Below, piece after piece: positions 12,064 to 21,900 of a stretch of DNA of 64,000 nucleotides. Within the stretch, counting starts at the first letter, position 1. Each line of letters begins with the position of its first letter. The stretch is taken from positions 53,829,570-53,893,569 of the forward strand of contig OX579634.1 in assembly GCA_951230915.1 (NCBI GenBank), in the 5' to 3' direction. The translations under genes and the position numbers were made by a program. This stretch comes from Antitrichia curtipendula (Eukaryota > Streptophyta > Bryopsida > Hypnales > Leucodontaceae). The notes beneath the pieces were generated by a model that was not told where the DNA came from, did no database searches, and saw only the letters and a program-made list of their open reading frames with translations.

Positions 12064-13434
12064 TTGAAGTCCTCGACCATGATCGGTTGGTCAACTTGTG
12101 AGAGAGCTGATTCAGTGGTGAAGCTGCTGCTGCTGCTGCTGTTGGGGATGCTCTCGGTGCTCACGTCCAGCGCCACAAGCACCACCTCCAATGCAATGAA
12201 AATGAATTCTTCTCTCAGTCCTGCCCGTGGTCGACTCTTTCAGACTTCCAGCCGGAGGGGTGGAACACTATTCTTCAAAACTCATTGTGTGAATGGAATC
12301 GTTTCTTAAATGGCTTGCATTGCTATGAACGCACACGCCCATGGGTGAAATCACTACTGCGTTGCTCAGATAATCGGAAGAAATAGAATTCGTAGCTTGG
12401 AATGTGTGTAGAGTTGCACTTCCGTCCAAGTATCGCTAATCAAATTGTCACTGGTGTGTAGGTGGTACTTGTCCTGTAGATTACTGAATAGGTCTTTATC
12501 TCCTGTGGATTTAATTAACTGCCAATTCTGAGCTCAATTTCAAAATCGGTCTGAGCAGAAAAAAAGACCTCAGTGCATAATTGGTGACCATCTGGTGATG
12601 GACAGAGGAAGGCTATTATGGGTATCATTCTTCGAGAGCCGCACTTGCTAACTAAGTCCAAATGGTTGATTTCATAAAATTATCTCAAATCAGCCTTGGA
12701 GCAAGATTTTCATTTTCTCTTCCTCTGGCCAACATTAATGAAAAAGAAACTCTCCCTGTATTCCCAACCTATGTCCATCAACTATTCAAACATATTGGAT
12801 GTTGAAGGCCTAGATAGGAACTAAAGAAGTACATCAATTTTAGTGGGTGGGCTACACAATAATTCCATGTTTGAGCAAATGACATAAACATTCTTGAGTG
12901 CTTTATTTTGCAAGGAATATGCGTTCTTGCTATCTACTTGTAAGCTCCCTTGGAAGGAGAGTGGGTGGTTGAGAGGCTTGCAATCGAAGGACCTTGAAGT
13001 TGTGCCCTTCATTCCTGCTTCCCTAACGGACCCCGGCTTCCCAAGTTGTTTGAATGTTATCAATGTCCTTGCTCCGGGGGCTGATTGAGGTTCATGGTGC
13101 AGTTGGCAGGTTTTCAACTGCCGAAGAGATGAAACAAACACCTGCAAATGCGAGGCGACTCTCGGGACAATACCTTTGCAGATGGAAGCAAGAAATATGC
13201 CAACAGGAGCCCATCAGCTTCCTGTTGGGGCCGGACTGCTGCAATTCCGCCTGCACCAACGTGAAGACCGACATCTTCAATTGCGGCTCATGCGGACGCA
13301 TTTGCTTTTACGGAAGCATCTGTTGCAATGGGGGTTGCGTGGACATGTTTAATGACGTTAACCATTGTGGGTCTTGCCTCAATCGTTGCGCATCGGGATC
13401 GTCATGCCAGTTTGGAATCTGTGGGTACCCATGA
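12064..13434 (+). CDS. STIG1-like secreted cysteine-rich protein (5' exon unresolved)
   Basis: The 3' exon (open from 13054, conserved domain about 13165-13434) encodes the STIG1 family domain. The Cys spacing includes GPDCCNSAC, then NVKTDIFNCGSCGRIC, GSICCNGGCVD, NHCGSC and SSCQFGICGY before a TGA at 13432. STIG1 proteins are secreted and cysteine-rich. In flowering plants the founder acts in stigma exudate and lipid or receptor signalling. The 3' ORF has no signal peptide. An ORF at 12064-12309 supplies a hydrophobic core (KLLLLLLLGMLSVL) from CTG repeats, followed by GRLFQTSSRRGG, much like the pre-domain region of STIG1 proteins, so it may be the 5' exon. However, no donor/acceptor pair in matching phase was found. 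STIG1 genes are usually intronless, so this could be a gene with an unusual intron, a frameshifted copy or a fragment. The domain assignment is firm; the gene model is not. Confidence 0.6.
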
Positions 13435-16319
13435 TCATGCCGACGCGGCTCAAGTGGGGGATGCTCGGATTTATCACAATCTCGTGCCGACAAGGATCGA
13501 AACCATGGCAGCATTTTAACACTAGACAGCTCTTTTGGACATTCATTTGTAGGAATAACTATGAATTTTGGTTTGAATGTTGGTTTATAGATGCATTTGA
13601 AATTAACTTGGGATTGTTTACATTTTAGGCTCTTCTCTCACAATTTGACAATGAGGTCTTTTGGCAAGGTATGTAGAAAATAAAACTACATAATTGACTA
13701 TTTGTGACTTTATAGTCGTGTGTTCATTAAACTGATATAATTGATTTTGATTGAAAAGAGTGGAAAAGAATCCAATTTTCTTTATTTTTAAATATTTTTT
13801 TAAACATATTTGAAATAAAGAAACTAATCTATTAATAAGTTTTATTAAGTTAAATGCATTAGAAATTGTTTATGTAAGTATGATTTATTTATTTTAAACA
13901 TGAATTTCAAAATGGGCTATATAAAAATTTGGGAAATAAATGTGTACATGCATAGAATTTGTTAAAAACTTTGGATGGTTGTCATTGTAATATGAATGCA
14001 TGGTAGGGCCACTTAACTTTATGTCCTAATATACTAAATGTGACAATTCTAAACTTTCATAAAATTATGAATGAATGCTTATAAAAGGAAGGAAAGAGGT
14101 ATTTGTCAAAGACAAAAAAAAACACAATTGCTCTATTTACTTTTGAGAGTTTTACAACATGTCAACATAATGTGTTTACATTTAGTAGGTACTTACACGT
14201 TCATTTGATGCCCAAAAAATACATGCTAAGATGTATCCTAAAATTACCAAGTCAACTCAACAAGAAAATCTAAAATAATTAATAATAAGAAACATCCTCA
14301 AGCTTTCATGACGAAGGCATAATACCGTACATGTTATGTGAACTTTGTTTACAATTATTGTGAATGTAATATTTTCACATTTTTTGAACATTATTGCTTC
14401 ATTTTCGAATTGAATCTTTGGTGGTGTTTACATGAACAAACACTACATGCACAAAATTAAGTATGGTGATTATAATGTGAACAAATACTCAATAGTATGC
14501 CCTAATTAACATGCAATAGAAATATGCTCTTTGCACAATGTCCAACATACAAGACATTGAATTTATTGCATTGTTGTAGAAAACCTACGGATTCCACTAT
14601 GACCTTGAACAACTTTTGTATTGAATATCAAAATCTCATTTTTGGACTTCAACTGCATTTGGTACTAATTTGTTTAGATTTGATTAATTTTTTCAAGAGT
14701 AAATTCATTTTTGAGTTTTTCACATGTTTACATATATCTTTGAACAAATACATTATTTATCCCAAATTCACCATATTGGTCATAAATGAATGTTGTCTTT
14801 TTAAAGATTCAAACTTGTGTTACTTTGAATGAATAAGAAGCTCTTTGAATAAAGTATATCTCTCGAGTTCTCTTCCTCATCACTCAAAACATATGGTTTT
14901 TAGAGAACTCAGAAATAAAAATATCAAACCTTATTGCCTACTACAAATTGCTTCTAAAAAAATTGCTCCATTTATGGTCAACCTACTTTGTGGCGCCCCC
15001 CCCCCCCCCCAAAAAAAAAAAAAAAATGCACCACTAACTAGAACCGTCATCATCACTCAATGTACATCTCCAAAATCAATACGTACCTATATGGAAGAAA
15101 TGGTTTTGGAACCTCTACCAAAAACACACTTTGAACCTTCATAACTTTTGCATACGGTGTTCACATGTAACATTCTTTGGTGTGTTGAAACCTCTTTTCA
15201 CTTGCTAATAACTTGAAAATATGAAAATTTGACAAGTCTAATAATTGTAATTAGGCACGGTAGAAAAAGTGGTGGCTTTATGGGGTAGCCACCTTAGTTT
15301 GCGCTGAAAGTATTCCATGGTAACAGAAAGCATTGTAATGATGGGATGTCACATGAAACAAACTTACCAGTAAGTTACTGTATTGTACTGTATGTCCACT
15401 TCTTTGTAACTCCTCTGAAGTTTGTTTCTCTTGTTCCTTTTTTAGCAATTGAAACCCAAGAAAAATTGTGTCCAAGGGAAGAGAAAACTAAGAAGTTTGC
15501 TTTCTCAACAACTTCACTGGGTTCTGTCATACCATTATTCTATAACATGGAAAAGTAAAATGGTCCAAAAAGTTCATTTTGATCATTCCCCCCTTGTGCA
15601 CAATAGGGCGTGCAAAATTTGGATGATGAATGAACTCAAACATGTTCCATGAGTACAGGACTTGTTTTTTTCATTCATTTGATTGTTAAAGATTCTTAAA
15701 TTAATTTTTAGTACTTGTCACATAGATTATGAAAACTATACTTTGCAATCATTTTAGAGCTTAAATTACATGTGTGTGTTTCATCATAGAAACCATTCTT
15801 TTTGGATTAAAAATGGCTTCAATAAATTAGAAAGGTTCTATCTAAAAAAATTGATAATAATTAGAAATTTAAAGTTCAAAATTTCAAAAAATTTAATTTT
15901 TAAAAAATCTTGTGAAAATCACTAATGCTACCAACCCAAGATGTCATTCTAAAGAAATTTTGAAGTGTATGTCTCAAAATTCATTGATAGACAATGGTTA
16001 GTAGAATAGTAAATTGAATCATATGGACCATGATCTATGGTTTATACTTTACAACTTTTGTTTAGAACTCATCGCTAAATTAATATTCTAATCAGTATTT
16101 TATAATTCATCTTCATCTTTTTGAAAGTTTATACTATCTTAGGTCCCTTGGTCTATGAGAGATTTATAAAACTATTATATTGAATCATAACAATTTGTAG
16201 TCACTCTTCATTTTTTCTCTTCGTTTAATTACTAGTGTTAGATTTATCAATTGCTATCATTAAAGTTTTTGACACTCAGCTAGTATGTCCTAATTGTCAA
16301 AAAACACTTTGTACATTAG
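13435..16319. other. AT-rich spacer with a C15-A16 homopolymer junction
   Basis: No gene was recognised; the ORFs present (for example 14524-14832, 14845-15144) look like chance openings in AT-rich sequence. At 14996-15026 a run of about 15 C is followed directly by about 16 A. Confidence 0.5.
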
Positions 16320-16616
16320 ATGTTTTTTGGGGGGTCTGGAGGGCCGTTTCGGGCCTATTCTCGACGTTGTTCTCCCGGCATTTAAAGAACAGCCGCTGTC
16401 AAAATTCTTTTTTTGAAAAAATAAAAATAAAAATAAATCTTAAAATCTTAAAACAAAAAAACAAGATGAACAATTTTTATTTTTTTCTTGAGAATTTTTT
16501 TATATAACGTAGCAGAGGGACTGCCACGTCATGCAACTGTTGTGCTGTAATTCCAGACAATTCCAGAGTCTAGGAACCCTGGGAAACTTGTAGCCCTCCA
16601 AAGGGCCTGAAAAACA
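16320..16616. mobile_element. Probable TIR element with GGAGGGC-containing ends
   Basis: The left end around 16322-16355 (GGGGGGTCTGGAGGGCCG) partly matches the reverse complement of the right end around 16590-16616 (GCCCTTTGGAGGGCTACAAG), both adjoining a T-rich border. The GC-rich ends stand out in AT-rich flanks. No target duplication was confirmed. Confidence 0.3.
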
Positions 16617-16696
16617 TGTAATGTGCTTCTCATGATTATTATCAATAGTCTAACTAGAGAATCAACCTCTATGTATACTAACCTTTAATACTAGCC

Positions 16697-17155
16697 TTTA
16701 TATAGACCATTCTCAATCCAAATGTATTTCTAAATTTTTATTTATATTTAATTAGAACTTATAATTACTATCATTGGAAATGCATTTAAAAGTATTTTGA
16801 ATAGAAATTTAAAAATTCAAATTCAATTGCTTCAGAAGTTCATTAAAAGTCAGAAATTATAGAGGCTTTGCCAAATCATGCTTACTAAAGCAAAATTTGG
16901 CCAATTGCACTCCAAATATACACATAATTGGTCAAATTTTGTTTTGGTAAGAATGATTTGCCAAAGCCTCTACAATTTTTTAACTTTTAGCTTGCTTTTT
17001 CAGTGGATTTCCAAAGTCTAAATTTGAATTTTTTTTTACGTCTATTGAAAATATCTTTAAATGTGCTTTCAATGATAGTAATTTCAATTTCTAATTATAT
17101 ATGCCAGTCAAAAGTTAGAAATACATTTGGAGGGCCAATATACCTTTTGGATGCT
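16697..17155. repeat. Full-length imperfect palindrome (foldback), about 460 bp
   Basis: Arms of roughly 205-225 nt are reverse complements over nearly their whole length. CCAAATGTATTTCTAA near 16718 pairs with its complement near 17120-17135. ATTACTATCATTG (near 16763) pairs with CAATGATAGTAAT (near 17070). AGAGGCTTTGCCAAATCAT pairs with ATGATTTGCCAAAGCCTCT close to the centre, around 16912. There is essentially no unpaired interior. This is typical of a foldback MITE, and transcription would yield a long hairpin RNA. Confidence 0.8.
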
Positions 17156-18600
17156 CATGCACTAATGAATACTCTTTCAATTATCAATAAAAGCAATGAA
17201 AACCAAGATAGATTGATTATTATCACCTATTTCAAATGTTTATTCATATGTTTGCAAGTTTGGTTACTAGAACTTTTAACCCCTAAGCGTCACAAACCGA
17301 GCAGCTGTGACATCAGGTTTCGAGGAGCGTTCTGATAAAAAGGGCATAACTGGAATTCTGTTGGGTTATTGGAGGGGCCACCGTAGGAAATTGAAGCCAA
17401 CAACCTGACAAGTTTGAATTTCCCATTTTGGAGTAAATCCACCGTACGGATTTAGAAATTATAAGGTTTGATCCTCCCGCACTTCTGGAATTCAGGTTCC
17501 TTTTCTAGCATCACAACTTTTTAGAAATTTGCTGATGATGGAGTACCAAGTAATCCATACGCTAGAGCACCAAGTAACCAAATTGGACCAAGTAACCAAA
17601 TTGGACCTTACATTTCTTGGCAACTTTGAGCAAGTCATTTGGGTTCGATCCTTCCAAGATTTGATTATTTTTTACTATCAGATATATTTTTCTTCAATCA
17701 TTATTAATTCTAGCTATATAAATTCAACCTCATCTAAAAATATATTTTCCATAATATATTTATCCTAGTTAGAACGGATGCCGGTGCAAGGCGAATATAC
17801 CTAAAAGGTTTCATCAACTTGTAGGATTCTATTAAAATACAATAGGGACTTCATTAGGATTAGATATAAATGAGCAATTGAAATATTTTGCATAGATAAA
17901 ACATAGCAAAAATTGTGACACAATTTGCATTTTATATAATATATATTAGGAAAGAGCATCTTGCAAAGCAACAAAAATGTGACCTTAATAGCCAAGATTC
18001 TTGTAGATAAATGAATGACCATAATATTGGGTAAAAAATCATAGAAGAAAAAATGCTTGTTTTTTTAATAGAAAGGCGTGACAATTTTCACATGTATGAA
18101 GAAGTGCACCTATAATCAACAACAATAGAAAATATATATGCTTACTATTATAAAACATAAATGATTTCTATTGGATTTTATTGGCAAGTGAAAGGAAATT
18201 CTAACGCACTTCAACATGCATTAATTGGACAATGTATGAATGATTTATGAAATATTCAAAGTAGGTGTATTCAAAACCGATACTAGTCTCTCCTATTTCC
18301 TTGGTATACATCTTGTATCATCAATATTTAGGTTTTAATGCCTTTTTTTTGGTAGGTGTCGCATTTTGAACAATGATGATTATGGGTGAACGAAGGATAA
18401 CTTCACCTAAATGTGTTCAAATAAAAAATCAAGTATTATTCCTATTCTTGAATTACATAATTTTTTGTTGAATCTTATTGGAAGTCAAAAGAATATTTTA
18501 GATTCTTTTCTTATGCATTTGTTATACACCATACAAATAAATTATAAATTTTCAAATTGCTAGATTAGGTGCATCCAAAATCATCCTTAGATTTTCAAAA
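17156..18600. other. AT-rich spacer upstream of DEP1
   Basis: No gene was recognised. An isolated TTAA-CCCCTAAG terminus sits at 17276-17287. A short tandem duplication (CAAGTAACCAAATTGGAC twice) lies at 17571-17606. Confidence 0.4.
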
Positions 18601-18789
18601 ATAGAAGCAATATATTTTAGGCAAGGACCCATAGGGGTCGATTTAATAAAAAAGGCACAATCATCTTTGTTGATGACCAATCAAATTGATCATTTCCACC
18701 CAATGAAATTTTGGTCCGTCGAGGTCCAAGAAAGGGCCCCAAAAAGTTCATCATCATCTTTTTGCTGCCTTGCTCTGTTTGCCGTTTGC

Positions 18790-18930
18790 CGGATGGGCTT
18801 GCTGGCGAAGGGCTTCCTTGTCCAGGTGCATCCACTTCGTCTCTCCCGAGTCTTCTGCTGTTCCTGCTTCCTCACAGAGTCGTCAGCCCAATTTCTCGCC
18901 ATGATTTGCAGATACCCACATGGCTGCTAG
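18790..18930 (+). promoter_or_regulatory. uORF overlapping the DEP1 start codon
   Basis: ATGs in one frame, near 18792 and at 18901, open a reading frame that is out of frame with DEP1 and stops at TAG 18928-18930, ten bases past the DEP1 ATG at 18920. If the transcript starts upstream of 18901, ribosomes initiating at 18901 (encoding MICRYPHGC) would pass over the main start. The pyrimidine-rich, GC-richer sequence from about 18770 looks like a 5' leader. The transcription start is not known from sequence. Confidence 0.45.
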
Positions 18931-21900
18931 TCTTCTCGCTCCCCCTGTTTCCTTTGTCCCGCTCTCTGTATCCCTTTCCAGCTTCCAAACTCGGCGTCAG
19001 AGGATTACTTCTGTCTCATCAGTGTTAGCGGGGTTGGGCGTGATGGGCATGGAGGCTCGGCTGGGGTCGGCGCTTGTGGGCGAGACCAAGGACTTGGCCG
19101 CGGAGCTTTGCAAGCATTTCTACAATCAGGGATGGGTCTCGGGCACCGGGGGGAGTATCACCTTGAAGGTGATGGAACCCGAGGTGGAGGTGCAGGAGCG
19201 TCTCATTGTCATGGCGCCTTCAGGTATGGTGGGCAGCAATTCGAACTTGCCCTCTTGCTAAGTAATTGCAGAGTTGGCCGGGGTTTCTGTTTGGGGATTG
19301 GGAACATTTGGTGGGTGGAGGTGGTGTGGGAGTGGTATTTGATTGTATCTGATCGGACGTGAAATGTTGGTTGAAATTGCAATGCTATGAGCTAATTTAC
19401 TTTCTAGTCGCGTACGGCAGCAGTGATGGACGCGTTCACTCGCAGGAAGGGATGCTTCTTGATGGATTTCAAGGAATCATCGTAGACTTATTCTTTTACT
19501 AATATGAGAAGTGCCGGGTTTCTGTTTTGGGATTGGAGACATTTGGTGGGTGGAGATTGTTTGGTAATGGTATTGGATTGTATCTGATCGGACGTGAAAT
19601 GTTGGTTGAAATTGCAATGCTATGAGCTAATTTACTTTCTAGTCGCGTACGACAGTGCTGGAGGCGTTCACTCATAGGAAGGGATGCTTCTTGATGGATC
19701 TCAAGGAATCATCGTCTTTTTGGTATCGAATTGTGTGTTTTGGAATGCGGAGGGCCTGTTCCCATGGCATTAACTAATGTGCTGATAACAAGAAATCATA
19801 CTTCTCTTTTGATGCAAATAAAACACACTCTGATTTGAATTACTCGTTTTACCTCAATTTGTTGACACTGGGTTAAGGAACAAGAATGAGCATGTCTTGG
19901 TTGTGCTTACATGGCTCCTTTGTGGCGTGCTATTAATATTTGAGATAACAAGGTGTCAAGCACTGTTGTAAGGGTATTCACTAAATCAACAGTGGAATGG
20001 TGAGTGGAATGGTGACCTTTGTTAGACAATAAATATCCGGTTGCATGACAAAATGAACCACTGCCTTAATTTTTAGTAAGACCCACTAACACCCGCACAA
20101 CATTGGTTTCAAACTACCTCTTTGAAATTTGAGTTAGGCACTTGTTGCCTCGAATGCCTCGAATGCGTCAAAGTTGTCATAAGGTGTCTTGAATGCAATG
20201 AATTATCTTTAGCTTTTTATCTTACCCCTAGATGCATATGATAGTGACTCAAATTTTAACGTTGTTATCTCAGACCTGTGCAATGCAGAGTGGCCCTTGC
20301 ATACTGCTCATGAATAAATTACAGTGAACTGCTTGACGAGGGAACTATTCCGGGTTGGGTTGATGCGCAGGTGTGCAGAAGGAAAGGATGTTGCCAGCCG
20401 ACATGTACGTGCTGAGTTCCGACGGCTCTGTGCTATCAGCTCCAACTGCCAAGGGACCGCCACACAAGCCTCCCAAGTGTTCAGAGTGCTGCCCTCTCTT
20501 CATCAAGGTCTTGCCCTCTTGCCCTTTCCACAGTCCAAGCCCTTCAAGTTGTTGTCATCTCTGGAGATTCTGCTGGGAGTAAAAGTGAGGTTTATGTTGG
20601 CCTTTTTATTGCTGTGGATGCAGGCTTACAACATGCGGAATGCTGGCGCTGTTATCCACAGTCACGGATTAGAATCTTGTCTTGCTACCATGATAAATCC
20701 CACAGCTACAGAGTTTCGTGTAAGCTTTATACTCTTCTCAAATGCTCCTCTTGCATCTCCATGAGACAATTCTCTCTGTAGTTCTTGGCTAGATGTTACT
20801 GAAGCGAATTGGGTAACTGGGCAGGTAGTTGACGACATATGATTATCGTGGTGAACACCTCATGCATTTTTATGTTTTTTGCTTTTTGAGAATTTCATGT
20901 CGGGACTTTTGTTTGTTCAGTTCTTTTTTTTTTTCTTGACAGCACATACAATGTTCTCCATTGATTTTGGTGATATAGAATATAGTCCTATTTGAAGTAT
21001 GTTGTCCACTACATGATCAATTGAATTGGGCATTTTAAAACCATGAATCCTTGGTCCTTTAGGGGTTAAGAATGTATGGGAAAGATGCACCTATGTGGTG
21101 TTACTCTGGTGTTGTATTGTGGTGTTGAGAATGCATTTCCAGGAACGTACTCGACTACTGTGCTGAATTAGTATCCTGAACCTTGGGTACAGATTACGCA
21201 CATGGAGATGATTAAGGGCATTACCGGGCACGGATACTACGACGAGCTTGTCATTCCTATCATTGAAAACTCAGCCCGTGAATATGAGCTCACTGATGCT
21301 CTAGCAGCAGCCGTGAGTACTTGAACATGCACCTGCATCTCCCGTTGAATGCTTCTTGCACTGCATTTGATAGTTCTTGCACTGCATAGGTTAACTCATT
21401 CTTAACTTCCAACCGTTTTATCGCTTATTGGACACCTCCAATGTTTGAACTGATCGAGTTTGGAGGGTTCAATTAATCCAGAGGGTATGGTGTACTCCAT
21501 TGAATTATCAAATGCACTTTTGTTTAGGATGTCAAAACAAGATGGTAATTAAGGATGGACTCGAAAGATATCTCTATTTAGGATGCGGTTTCCCGTGAGG
21601 AACTGAATGTTGCAAGCAGCAAGTCTAACCTTCGGATTTTCTTCTCTCTTCAGATGGAGGCTTATCCAAAGGCAACTGCAGTCCTCGTGAGAAACCATGG
21701 CATATACATCTGGGGGGATTCTTGGATCAGCGCTAAAACCCAGGTACCTAGTTTAGTCCCTGGTGATGCTTAGATTGAAATTCTAGCAGGTGTTTGACTC
21801 TGTTACAAAATGGCAAGAGGAGGTCTTCATGGGTTTAAAGGTGTAGCTGTGTGAAGTTCGTGCTGCCCTGAGTATTGCTTTTGCATCATAGATAAAATCG

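Noticed and set aside
14996..15026. C15-A16 run as a retrotransposed poly(A) tail
   Set aside because: No processed gene or target duplication lies upstream; it is more likely a microsatellite or sequencing-sensitive homopolymer.
17633..17670. GGGTTCGATCC resembling a tRNA T-loop
   Set aside because: No A box, acceptor-stem pairing or anticodon stem could be formed in the preceding 75 bases.
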